Assembly: GCF_000149955.1 (NCBI RefSeq)
Contig: NC_030988.1
Span: 5,181,710-5,245,709 of the forward strand
DNA from: Fusarium oxysporum f. sp. lycopersici 4287
Taxonomy: Eukaryota; Ascomycota; Sordariomycetes; Hypocreales; Nectriaceae
Direction of reading: 5' to 3'
DNA: 64,000 nt
The notes below the pieces were generated by a model. It had not been told where the DNA came from. It searched no databases and worked only from the letters and a program-made list of their open reading frames with translations. Positions 21,427 through 32,786 of this stretch are shown piece by piece; the stretch's first letter is position 1, and each line of letters opens with the position of its first letter. Position numbers and translations under genes: made by a program.

Positions 21427-24400
21427 ATGGCGCCTATCTTGTTTGAGAAAGCGAAATTCAAGGCCAGAAGGTTGTTGCAGGCCGCTCCCCAAGAATCCGT
21501 CTCGGCTCCTTCACCACTAACACCTTCGCCAACACCGTCTCGGCCTGCATCCCAGCCAAGCACTCGACCGACATCTCAACCCTCTCCACCTACCTCGACG
21601 GATTCCGATACCCCGCCGCTGCCGAGTCTACAAGAGCGACTTTGGAACCAGGCCTACGACGAGCTCAAAGCCAGCGAGCCCAAACTGGTCGAAGCCTACG
21701 AGCAGATCCTATCAGCTGAACTTTGCCGAAACGACTCGCCCTCTGTTGCCTCTCGACCAACAAAAAACGAGATAGGAATGACTCGAAAGACAAGGTATCG
21801 TCAAATGCAGCAGTTGGTCCAGCAAGGACTGGACCGGACGCACAGGGCAGCGTCCATCAAGCGAGGCATCGACGAAGGATTACAAGCAGTGCAAGCGGTG
21901 AGAGGAATTGTGGACAAGGCTGTACATGCCGCTCCCGAAGCTGCCGTCGCCTGGGTCGGCGTCTGCTTTGGACTAGAGGTGTGTATAATCAAATTTCTCA
22001 ACCGAAAAGAGAACAGTGGATGACTCCCACTCACAGCTGATAGATCCTCTCGAACCCCGTCACCGAGGCACGCGACAATCGCAAAGGCATCGCCTACGTC
22101 CTGGCGAGAATGGAGTGGTACTGGAACTTGGTGTCCCTGCTACTCAACGAGAACAAGGCCAAACAATCATCCGCGGGACTGCGCGTCCAACTGGAGAAGC
22201 ACATTGTACAGCTCTACGAGAAACTTCTGTCGTACCAGATGAAGAGCACCTGCATTTATTACCGTAACTGGGCTGTTGTCATCGGAAGGGATATGGTCAA
22301 AATCGATGATTGGGCTGGCCAGCTCAGCGAGATCCAGGAAGCCGAGGCTGCCGTGCAAAGAGACCTCGAGCAATACAATACTGAAGCGAGCAAGGTGCAA
22401 CTTCGGGAACTCACCGGGGCCGCAAGCGCTATAGAGATAAATCTCCAAGACATCCATTCGGCCATCCAGGACCAAATACAGCAGCTGGACAAGAGACACC
22501 AAGACGATGCGGACAAGCAATGCCTGAAAGACCTGCGCGAGACTGACCCTCGCAACGACATGACGCGCATCCAAGATACAAAGGGCGGCCTGCTCAGGGA
22601 CTCTTACCGCTGGATCCTCGACAACGACAACTTCCAGCGATGGCGTGACGATCCGCAGAGCCAGCTTCTCTGGATCAAAGGCGCCCCTGGCAAGGGTAAG
22701 ACGATGCTGCTATGCGGCATCATCGACGAGCTGGAGAAGGGCCCCAACAATAACCTGTCCTATTTCTTCTGCCAGGCCACCGAGGCACGGCTGAGTAACG
22801 CAACGGCCGTGCTGCGCGGTCTGGTCTATCTTCTAGTCGTCCAACAACCGGCACTCATCTCACATGTGCGGGAGAAGCACGACCATGCGGGCAAGCAGCT
22901 TTTTGAGGATAGGAATGCCTGGGAAGCCTTATCCAAGATCCTTACGGCCATGATCAATGACTCGAGCTTGGATGGTGCGATCCTGATTGTTGATGCCCTC
23001 GACGAATGCAAAACGAATCGACATCAGCTTCTCGACTTGATTGTCAGGCCTTCTCGCGTCAAGTGGATCGTGTCTAGTCGGAACTGGCAGGACATTGAGG
23101 ATAAACTGGGCAATACAAAGCACAAAGTCAGGCTGCACCTCGAGTTGAACAAGGACTCAATCTCCAAAGCTGTTGACACGTACATTAGATACAAGGTGGA
23201 CAGATTGGCAAGCCATAAGAAATACGACAAGGAAACAAGGGACGTCATCAATAACTACTTAACCTCAAATGCCGACGGCACGTTCCTCTGGGTGGCCTTG
23301 GTCTGTCAAGAGCTCGCAGGTCCCACGGTCCGAAAACGGCATACGCTCAACACGTTGAAGTCACTCTCTCCGGGGCTTGATTCGCTCTATGACCGAATGA
23401 TAGGGCATATCGGTGATTCGAAGGATGCGGGCCTTTGCAAGGAGGTCCTGGCCATTGCTTCGGTCGTATACCGACCTATCACCTTGGACGAGTTGAAGGC
23501 TCTTATTGAGTCACTCGAGGACCTCGACCAGGACGACTTGGAAGAAATCATCAGATCCTGTGGTTCTTTCCTGACTCTTCGAGAACGTGTCATCTACTTT
23601 GTGCATCAATCAGCCAAGGATTTCCTGCTGAACAAGGCATCCGACCAAATCCTACCCTCTGGCGCCGCGCACCAGCACCATGCCATCTTCTCGAGGTCTC
23701 TGGAAGCCCTCTCGGAGACTCTCAAACGCGACGTTTACAAACTGGGCGCTCCAGGATTCCCCATCGACCAGGTCTCGCCGCCCGACCCTGACCCATTGGC
23801 TTCGATACGATATTCCTGCGTCTTCTGGGTAGACCATCTCCATGACTCGGAACCCCGGGCGAAGATGGGTGATAAGAGCCTACAGGACGTGGGGATCGTC
23901 CATGACTTCCTTCGAAACAAGTATCTGTATTGGTTAGAATCTCTCAGTCTGTTACGCAACATGTCGAAGGGCGTCATGGCAGTGCAGAAGCTCGAAGCTT
24001 TAGTAGTGAGTTATTATAAATTTATACACAAACGGAAGACAGACTGACATATTAACAGAAAACCAAGGAAGCACAACAACTAATAGAACTTCTTCAAGAC
24101 GCACGCCGCTTTATTCTTTCTCACAAGCGGGCCATCGAGATTGCTCCATTACAGGCCAATGCATCAGCACTCGTGTTTAGTCCTACCCGCAGCCTAATTA
24201 GAGAACTCTTCCAAAAAGAAGAACCGAACTGGATCACGCTCAAGCCGAGCGTGGAATCAGACTGGAATGCATGCTTGCAAACACTCAAAGGCCATTGCGA
24301 TTCGGTAAACTCGGTGGCCTTCTCGGCGGATGGCCAGCGGCTCGCCTCAGGCTCAGACGATAAGACAATCAAGGTCTGGGATACGGCAATAGGTACGTGC

Positions 24401-24727
24401 GTGCAGACGCTCGAGATTGGCCGGGTGATTACTCACCTTTCATTTGATCCCATCACAAACTCCCTCCTCTCTACCGACATTGGACTTCTGAACCTGGGCC
24501 TCCCGGCTCTACTGTCTGCCATTAATAGCCGGTCGACTGACGCAACTTTACGGAGTGTTCGGCAATCTGGTTGGGGTATAAGCATCGATGGTATATGGGT
24601 TGTAAAGGATGGAAAGGGGGTGCTTTGGCTACCTCAGGAGTATCGAGTGGAGGAATCCGCTGTCGTGGGATCAGCGGTCGCTATCGGCTGTCGTTCAGGT
24701 CGTGTACTGTTGATGAAGTTTTCTTAG
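21427..24727 (+). CDS. NWD-NACHT-WD40 NOD-like receptor (HET-D/HET-E-type STAND protein)
   Basis: Three exons (21427-21978, 22044-24005, 24059-24727) encode 1060 aa without lesions. STAND NTPases of this architecture act in fungal non-self recognition and regulated cell death. The N-terminal ~330 residues match the NWD/NACHT_N effector-side domain (RLWNQAYDELK, then GLEILSNPVTEARDNRKGIA across intron 1). The NACHT domain has the P-loop GAPGKGKT (397-404), Walker B ILIVDALDEC (Asp501) and the SSRNW sensor. A winged-helix/helical part with YFVHQSAKDFL follows. Exon 3 contains one clear WD40 repeat (about 911-952, LASGSDDKTIKVWD), then a degenerate tail (FDPITNSLLSTDIG). Family members often carry about 10 WD repeats, so this copy looks contracted. 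Introns have canonical GTGTGT and GTGAGT donors. Confidence 0.92.
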
Positions 24728-25196
24728 AGCGGAGTCAAGCATAATTACCTCTCTGGTTACAGTAGCCTTACTGAGAAGTCAAAGTGATCTTGCCCCCCGG
24801 GAACATTTAGAATGCAAACTTCAAATAAGATACTATAAATGATACTAGTAACCGAGCAACTGAGAGCTTTGGTATAATCAAAATCCATTACATACTACGG
24901 CCAGTTCCTTCTTTCTACGCACTGTTGTCCATCCATCGTGATGCACTCGGTCAATTATCAAAATCACCTGGCCTACCCTAGCCCAGAAGCCCAAGAAAAA
25001 TTATCGCTGTTCCCAATCTTTTCTTTGCCTCGTCCAATACTCTCTTGACTTCCGATTCCTCTGACTTCTGACACTCTCTTGTACTTTTTTCCTTATACCC
25101 AGATTGTCACCATGTAACTCCAAAACTAAATTTCTAAGTTATTTAATTATTAATTTAACTTATATACATATCAAAATAAAGCCCCAGTTCTGCCAT
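24728..25196. other. intergenic stretch, AT-rich
   Basis: No gene is seen. It is AT-rich around 25130-25190 next to the Tc1/mariner relic, and probably includes the 3' flank of that element. Confidence 0.5.
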
Positions 25197-26080
25197 TTAA
25201 TATCTTGTATACCAACCACGCACAGCCTTAACCACAACGAGGCGCTCCCTCATTGAGTCCATCAGCCTGCAAATCGTTGATTGGGGGATAGCTTCCCACG
25301 CCAGATTCGCGCATCTTACAAATTCAGCTTGATCAGCCTCGTTGTCCTTTACATTACGTAGATGTGGTAATGGCCTCTTTAAGTCCCGTTTGAGGAGATT
25401 CCAAAGGTTCTTAATTGGGCTCAGATCAGGGGAATTTGGAGGCCATTCGAGCAGTTCAATTGTATGTGCAAGGGGGAACCTAGCAGTATCTTCTGATGTA
25501 TGTATACTTGTATTATCTTGTTGGAACTGTCTATTTCCATCGTATGGGGACAGGAGACCATCGCGAAGTGCAATCACATAACTCCAAGCTGAATAACCGT
25601 TCTTTTTGGATACTGGATCGAGCTTTATTGAAATTAATGGCGTACGACCTATTCTCCAGATTTCTGCCCAGTACATCTGTGAAATCCGAGGATTTATATC
25701 ATCCTGCTTTTTCAAGAGCCCTAGATTGTAGTTTTCATGTACTGCCCGGAACAGGAGGGGGTTAGGGTTCCTAGATGAATTGTTGATAGAGGATTCGTCA
25801 GAGCAAATCATCTAATTCTGTGGTTAGCTCAACTGATATTATAACTTTAAACAGTCATACCTCAGCCAATTCATCAACTCTATGGAGCCATTTACGTACA
25901 GATTGAGGCCTCTCAGTAGCCTATTCAGGGTTTATATTCGGTCTTTTCATTGCATTCCATTTGCATTTCTAGGAGTATGGATATATGGCGATAGGCCGGA
26001 CATAGGTTTTCACGTGAGAAGTAGACAAGGAAACGCGACAATCAGGGGTACACGACAATTAAGAATAGAAGAGTAGGGTC
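25197..26080 (-). pseudogene. Tc1/mariner transposase relic (DDE_3 C-terminal half)
   Basis: The minus-strand frame 25811-25197 encodes the catalytic half of a Tc1-type transposase: MICSDESS (first Asp), FQQDNTSIHTS (second Asp) and LLEWPPNSPDLSPIKNLWNL (third Asp). The end is SMRERLVVVKAVRGWYTRY. Upstream, separated by an intron-like segment (about 25812-25860), is RPQSVRKWLHRVDELAE, preceded by an in-frame TAG. The 5' terminus (to about 26080) shares about 100 bp with 20950-21050. The N-terminal HTH is decayed. Confidence 0.8.
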
Positions 26081-26089
26081 GCCAGAGTA

Positions 26090-26690
26090 CTCAATCCATC
26101 AAGGCAAAAGTGGAAGACTGACAAGAATAAGAATCAATCGAGGAGGGCGAAATCTTGTTGCACATATACTGGCGCCAGTAGAGCCCTTCCTATATTTCTA
26201 CGACGCCGTCACGAAACACGCGCGGTCAAAGTATCAATTTGCACATAGGCGCTCAGGAGGTAGTATCGCTCTACGCCACAAAAGTAAAGCTAGCTGCGCA
26301 GATTGCACCAAAGGAACAAACCAGCCAATGAGAAGGTTTATCGCGCACTTTTAATCAAAAACTCGGCTAGGACCTCTCAAAATACTGTCCCTTTTTCAGT
26401 GAAAGAGGATTTTACAAGGGTATGAGCCAATAAGAGGTGGTGAATTTCCTCTTTTACTAAAAATGGGACGGACAATAAGGATGTAGGGGTAAAGTGGGAT
26501 GGCAATGTTGTAAATGAACAGAGGAGCGGACCATTATGACTAAGCATATATAAATATAATAGACAGGGTAGAATGGCGGAGATGGAGTAGATACTATACA
26601 AAGATGATAAACACGTGAGTTTCAATAGACAATGGTAATGAATGTTGTTCTTTAGGTCTGTAGTCAAGTTGTTGAACTTGACAAGGGTCA
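26090..26690. other. non-coding stretch
   Basis: A minus-strand open frame (26829-26377) is low in complexity, without motif, and overlaps the palindrome module. I do not regard it as a gene. Confidence 0.5.
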
Positions 26691-26697
26691 GCCGACG

Positions 26698-26868
26698 GAA
26701 ACGCGACGCGTTTCGTGTTTTAGGTTTTCTGATTTCATTGCTGCGGTGCGAGAAACGCAGTGCGTTTTCATTTGGGAAAATATGGGGCAAAAACACTAGA
26801 CAGTGATTGGTCAAAAACAGGAAACGCAATGCGTTTCTGCTGATAATTCTTGAGTAGGAGTAGCGTAT
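26698..26868. repeat. three-palindrome repeat module (GC-core version)
   Basis: The palindromes are GAAACGCGACGCGTTTC (26698-26714), GAAACGCAGTGCGTTTTC (26752-26769) and GAAACGCAATGCGTTTC (26821-26837). Their spacing resembles the 4436-4564 module, and the third lies in the same context (gattggtc ... cttgagtagg). One more copy of the first palindrome with its flank lies inverted at 51593-51649. Confidence 0.75.
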
Positions 26869-28080
26869 TGGCGTGGTCTTCCGCGCCTCTTACGTTCGAG
26901 CTCAGAACCAAGTGACTCATCCATACTCGAAGGCTTAACAGGTGCTATTTGGACGTATAGAATAGATGAGAAGTTTGGCACTGAAAGGGATAAAACAAAT
27001 CAAACAGAGTACTTACACAAATACATCCGTAACCCCCCTAAGGTTACAGATGTGGAGATTACTTGTCTAAACAGACTTAGCGCGGGTATGCAGTGCGCTA
27101 GCTCGTGGAAGGACTAGTTTTGACCACGAAATTCTACTGGCTATGGGCTGGTGAAGCGACGACGAGGTTCACAACTAATACGAGCGATAACGTCACAACG
27201 AGAGCAGGAACGAAGATAAAAAGAGTTTTTATAATATCTAAATGACCTTGAGACTGGGTATAGTGTAGGGAAAGTAGTTTTGGTCAACTCCCTACGCCCA
27301 TGTCTAGTCACCTTTTTCATGATGTCTATTTTTAGCCAATCAACGACTCGACCCAGCTCCAAACGATTCAGCTCCAAAACGCAAGCGAGATGACCCAGTT
27401 TGTTAGGCGATTTGAGCCAAATCGCCTGCGAATAATTCCTAGAGAAGGTACGCGATACGCAGAAACTGGCTGCTCGACTCATCATTGGCGTGTGAGTTAC
27501 GGGTTTGGTGGGGTGGGCGGCGCGGGCTTGTGAATGAAACCAATACTGGGGTCAAGCAAACCGACTGGACCTTAACACAATACATCTGGCTCGTGCCGGT
27601 CCTGAAACCTCATCCCATGCCTCGTTCCGTCTTATCAACGTCCCGTTCTTGCTACCCTATGTCTATGTCGTCGCGCCCAGAACAAAGGCCTGAAGGTGAA
27701 GCGGGATCAGGCCCGGGCATCCAGAATAAGCTTTTGCAAATGCTTAGGATGCAGACGAGGCACATGGAGTTGACCAGATACGGCATCAAACATGAATGGT
27801 GGTCGCAGCAGCCCAGAAAGCCGTGGAGGTTATTGATCATCTGCAGACATCTATTTGGGTCTATGACGCGGAGTATCTGTAACATAATAAAGCACGAAGC
27901 CACAAGGCTACTCTTGCACTGATCACCGCTTCCCCACCACTCACAGCTAACCCTGGTCCGTCCCCGCTCGATTGTCACCATGCCATTCCTGACCTCGGCT
28001 CTTTCCCACCGTTACCCGCTTTGACCCTTATTCCTGAATCCAGGGCTTGCGAGGTTTAAGAGCCACAATGCAGCTTGTTT
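26869..28080. other. non-coding stretch
   Basis: Open frames at 27141-27485 (minus) and 27485-27922 (plus) show no domain, no family resemblance and no plausible splice extension. Nothing else is recognised. Confidence 0.45.
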
Positions 28081-28088
28081 TGCTAGGG

Positions 28089-28166
28089 GGTGGCGCAGTG
28101 GAGCGAATCCTTCTGTCTCTTCGTTGCTTCTCTTGGTAATTGCCCAACCCCGGATCGAACCGCGCC
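28089..28166 (+). other. degenerate tRNA-like sequence (Pol III A and B boxes)
   Basis: TGGCGCAGTGG (28091-28101) matches an A box and resembles the D-arm of initiator tRNA-Met. GGATCGAACC (28152-28161) resembles the unusual T-loop of that tRNA. The spacing is tRNA-like, but no CAT anticodon loop and no matching acceptor stem are seen. It is therefore a pseudo-tRNA, a SINE head or chance. Confidence 0.3.
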
Positions 28167-28169
28167 TTT

Positions 28170-29817
28170 CATCACTTCTGAGATTGGTAGGTTTCAATAT
28201 CATTCATATTGGATGTCGTGCTTCAGAATACCACAGGTCGCATCCTAGGTGGAGGATACGAGGTTGCTGCTGGTGCTGAAGCCCTCTGCCCTCCGCTAGC
28301 CCCAATTTACTGATGCCTGAACCTCAGACCCCAACGTTTCAAGCGATATCGTGCAGCGTCGGGTTGAAGGCAGAGGTTTGATAGACAGCTACCCTACTGT
28401 TCGACGTAACTCTGATCTGCCATGATCAAATGGTAAGTAATATCCATAGATAACCTCATCCACAGCCGTTGGTCTTACAGTCAATGAGGCCATGGAGCAT
28501 CTACAACCCCTTTCCGTACGTCCTCTGGCGCCGATGCTGCCGCCTGGGTAAGCCCAACAGCATCTCACTATCGAGATCCCTCATACGAGCTAAGATGGCG
28601 TCATGGCTGAACACAGCGATGGGTGACTGCCAAAACTGCCGTGCTACTGAATAAGACCTAACACCGTATTGTGATGGTGGGTAGAAGCCCTAATCTGGAC
28701 TAGAGTTTAGGACGGAGCGGAGGGGAGACTGGTGAAACCCAACGCCCGTACATTCTCTTTGGTCCCGTCCCCACCCAATTTTTTCCCAGCGCCCATTCGG
28801 TCTTGTTTCGAGGGCCTGGAGGCTGGAGGCTGGAGGCTAAAAACGAAGACCAAACGTCAAATCCTTCCCAGCCATCCCAGGTCTATAGTATTTGATAAAT
28901 ACTGCTTCTCCAATGTCTCGAGAAATATGACATATCAATTATAGCAAATCCGGGTAGTCATGGTTAAAGATGCGTCGCTCATCGACTCTATTTGACTGTC
29001 GTCATAGAGCTCAATCATTAAGCCGTCCCCACCTTTGCGCACAAACATTATGGCAGCTGGATAGCCATGTTCGCTGGGACTGGCACGAATTTCGTAAGCG
29101 CTGGCTTCCTAAAATGTAGCCCCGGGCCCCTCAGCCGCATCCCTAATGGCCCAGAAATACTCAACCAATAAGGTTAATTCGCCTGCGAGAAGGTTATTTT
29201 TTTGCGTAATGACCGTTGCGGCCCGTGCCTCAGTCTATGCGCGCCCGCCACTCATAGGTATTTCAGAGTGAACAATCACAGAAATAGTACAGTAAAGCAA
29301 AGACGTTTAGACTATGCCACTAAGGATCTTGGATATGCCCTCAATAAGCCAGGAATAACCAAATCGCGACATTATAGACCTAGTTGAAGGTATCGGGGCT
29401 CGCATAGTAGGCATAATGCGGTATCGGCTGCGCAGTCATGGATGAATTTAGCATGTAAGCCTCTTGAGCACCTACCTGTTGCTAACCAAGTATGAGCCAG
29501 GATGCATTGGACTTTCCACATGCACGATTTGGTCACCAAGGTGTCACTCATACCGCTTTCCAACGAATAGCAGCTGGCTTTGCTTTTGAGGTAGGATTTG
29601 GATTAGGAGACGAAGACACAGAGCCACAAGATGCGCGCTAAATCCAACCAGCAAGAAGACTCAATACAAATAAGCAATGTCTGCCTCAGTCCTTTGCGAC
29701 TGTTCAGATAACTTTTGCTCTATCACGGTAGCTGATCATCCTCACTGAGATTCGTCACCTTCTTGATCAGACCGGACAAAAGAGACATCTTGATCCTTTC
29801 CAATCTTTGAAGCCAAT
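28170..29817. other. long stretch without a supported gene
   Basis: Short open frames only, none with a domain. There is a triplicated GGAGGCT at about 28820-28838. Segments near 28370-28660 and 29430-29560 have codon-like runs broken by stops and may be gene debris. The last ~150 bp should hold the promoter of the gene at 29818. Confidence 0.45.
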
Positions 29818-31491
29818 ATGAAGGTCTCTGGTGGGGTGCATGCTTGCCTCCTTGGCGTTCTTACCCAGCATGTTGCGCAATCATGGGCGCTACTAGGAGA
29901 GGCGAAAGCAATGGTTGAAGACTCTATGGAGTGGATGGACAAGTTCTACGACCCGAAGATCTCACAGCTATATGACCTCGAATCTAAGGCGGCAATGAAC
30001 CACGAGACACTAGCCTCTACATGGTATGCGGTCGGACTTCTTGCACGGAACGGCGACGGTGATGCCTCAAGGGCTGAGGATGTCATAAGATACGTCATCA
30101 AGGACCAGCATGACAACCCCAAAGATTTGTGGTATGGCGACTATACGCGAGAGCCGGAGGAGTCAACTGTTGGAACAACATGGTACCCTGCCCGCATGTA
30201 CGGATCGTGGGACCCGAACTGGCGAGGCTTCGTCGGTCTCAGCTTCATCACGATATACGAAGAGTTCGGTGACCTGTTGTCTGACGATTTGAAGGGGCTT
30301 ATACTGGAAAGTCTACGTAACTGCAGCATTGGCGGCTCATACCGCGAGGGTGGTGTGAACGGAGATAACCTCTATCCATCTTACAGCAACACTGCAATCA
30401 TGCGTGCAATCGGGACAAGCTGGACCGGTCGCCAAATAGGCGATGACAATATGACACGGGCTGGAGAGGATTATGCGAAGAAGATTATTGACCTCTTTGA
30501 CTTGCATGATACGCTTTCTGAATTCAACTCAGCGACTTACACCGGCATTTCACTCTTTGGTCTTACACTATGGTGTAAGTATGGCCATGAGGATAGTATT
30601 CTCTCCCAAAGAGGTCCAGATCTCCTGCGCGGTGTCTGGAATTACACATCGCAACTGTGGAATCCGGGGATGCGGAACCTCGCTGGTCCATGGGACCGTT
30701 CATACACGTTCGACATGACCAACTCTCTCGGCATCCTATCTCACTTTCTCGCACCCATTATCGGGAGAAAAGAGGCGGGTGTATGGCAGTACCCGGAAGT
30801 CATGAGCCATGCCCGTGACTGGGCTTGGGCGCCACTCATTGCCGTCCACTCGGAATTCCACAACTCATTGCTTTCGGAGGATCTTAAGGAGTCACTGAAG
30901 ATATTTGATGGAGAGAGGACATACAAAGGGAAGGCCTACTATCCGCCCTACGACCTTGATACCCGCAATATCACGACGTGGCTCAGCGAGTCGCTGATGA
31001 TCGGAGCTCAGTCGTATCGGACGCAGAGCGCAAACGGACCGTCGAATAACAAGTCCCAGTTCCATCCCGCTGTTGCACATTGGGCTTATGAAGATGATAG
31101 CATCGGATGGCTCAGCGTACGTTAATACGGCTTCAGAATTCACTCCTGCCTTTACTGACGCAACACTCAGCTCCGTCCTACTGAGGCCCACGTCCTGATG
31201 CAAGTCTCGCCAAAGAAGCTGAAAGTGACTTATCCTGAAGGGACCAGCAGTTCTGTATTCACTTTTGTGGCATCTCCCTCACTTGCGAAGAGGGATGTCC
31301 AGTCGTGGGCTGACATTCAAGGCATCTCGATATCTGTCTCTGGAAATGCAAATCCCGTGCCGAAGGTCACATTCGCTGGCCGATATGGTGGTTCGGGAAG
31401 TCCAATTTACGACCACAATTATTGGAGTTTGGTCCATACGATGCCTGCTGGATTTGAGGGCGCCCCTGAGATTATCATTGAGTTCGAATGA
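29818..31491 (+). CDS. conserved-looking secreted fungal protein, function unknown
   Basis: Two exons (29818-31116 and 31171-31491) join in phase 0 at a GTACGT donor and CTCAG acceptor, giving 539 aa. I do not recognise a catalytic family with certainty. The N-terminus (MKVSGGVHACLLGVLTQ) may be a weak signal peptide. The body (residues ~60-430) is rich in aromatic/Gly/Asn motifs such as GTTWYPARMYGSWDPNW, NLYPSYSNTAIMRAI, YTGISLFGLTLW and NLAGPWDRSY, which suggest an all-helical toroid of the kind seen in carbohydrate-active or related secreted enzymes. Exon 2 reads as a beta-rich C-terminal domain ending APEIIIEFE. No lesion is seen. No cluster partners are adjacent. Confidence 0.75.
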
Positions 31492-31639
31492 GACGTACCC
31501 TCAGAGGGATGAAGACCGACCGGTTCATTACACTGTTCGTGGGCACAAATATCCGTATCATAGATCTGTTATTGCGCTCTTCTTGTATAGACCTGACCCC
31601 TAAATTGATATCACTAAGCTATAACAATCACTTTGCCCT

Positions 31640-32335
31640 TGCTCAATGTGACAGCGAAAGCATTCTCTTTGTTGTAGCCAAGTCCCTGGGCACCAATCTG
31701 ACTTTCGTTGCTTTTGGTCTCGCTTGATGGTTTCCGTTGCTTAGCAAGCCCTCCAAAGGGTCCCAAGCCGTACGATCAGATAATTCCGGGGCCGGGAGGA
31801 TCTGGAAATGCGTGATAAGGTAGAGAATGACAGTGCACAGCGCACGCGAAGCAACATGACTGGCGACGCACATTCGACCACCCATTACCAATGCGAATTG
31901 TGTCAGCGAAGTGAACTGCATCACCAGATAGCCATAGCTTTGAAATTTCAAACGTTTTGCCTGGCCTGTCTCTCTGTTGTCGTCGTCCGGACGGGGCGGG
32001 AACCACTGTGTAACGGTCGCACCTGTCAGACATTACGTGTATTCGGTCCATTGATCCAGATTGATATATTTTCTGTCTATTACTATTTTGGTCGACTTGG
32101 AACCATTTGTTGCCTGACCTGGAAAGGAAAAACCGTTGACAGCTGATTCCAGCAATCCATGGTAGTTCAGCGGGAGGCGTTGGGGATTCCGTCGATGACC
32201 TTCCTTTGCACCTTGGATTAATCCACTGGTGCTTTTGGCACAATGAGCTTGAATCTTTGGAACCTGAGGCAGAAACGTGCCGCATATTCGACACTTGAGT
32301 CCATCCCGCTTCGGTGTACCAAGACAAATAATGGG
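31640..32335 (-). other. possible decayed coding segment
   Basis: Several minus-strand frames are partly open. One contains CRICGTFLPQVPKIQAHC (C2H2-like spacing) and IVIDRKYINLDQWTEY before a TAA; another carries FQSYGYLVMQFTSLTQFALV. A multi-exon gene or its relic is possible, but I could not define exons or a family. Confidence 0.25.
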
Positions 32336-32688
32336 TTGGATTGTCGGCGGTGGATGTTGTATTTGATCGAGCTAAGACTGGTTTTGCAATATATGGGGGA
32401 GTATTTGAATTATTTTTGCTAGTTTGCGTCGGCTCTCCGCGTTTATGCCATGATGCCGTGGTTGCAAGTGCGTAGCAACTTCACCAGCAACGCACCCGAA
32501 CTGACGCACCTGACATATAAGGATTTTATATTGAGGAAGCAGAATGAACGGTTAGATTACATCAGACGAGCCTGATTCTATGTTAGAACTCATGGTCGTG
32601 GTACAGTAGTGATCGAAAAGTTGAAGTGGCACGGTCAAAATTCTAACTTCTCAAGAATTGCAGTTCGCCCCCCCCACCCTAAACGCTA

Positions 32689-32727
32689 GTTCCTCGCGCA
32701 TGACGCGCCTAATCAGACAGCAAGCTT
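32689..32727 (+). repeat. 39-bp dispersed repeat, copy 1
   Basis: It is identical at 36 of 39 positions to 42712-42750 (starts GTTCCTCGCG, ends CAGCAAGCTT). The sequence contains a short GCGCATGACGCGC-type dyad. Element identity is unknown. Confidence 0.7.
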
Positions 32728-32786
32728 GGGGTTGAAAGGATTCAAGGCGTGGTGCTGCTGCAATTTGGCTTTATCGGAAAGTGGTA

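Noticed and set aside
26377..26829. 150-aa minus-strand frame
   Set aside because: Low complexity, overlaps the palindrome module, no family resemblance.
27141..27922. Two back-to-back frames of 114 and 145 aa
   Set aside because: No domain, no start context, no splice extension.
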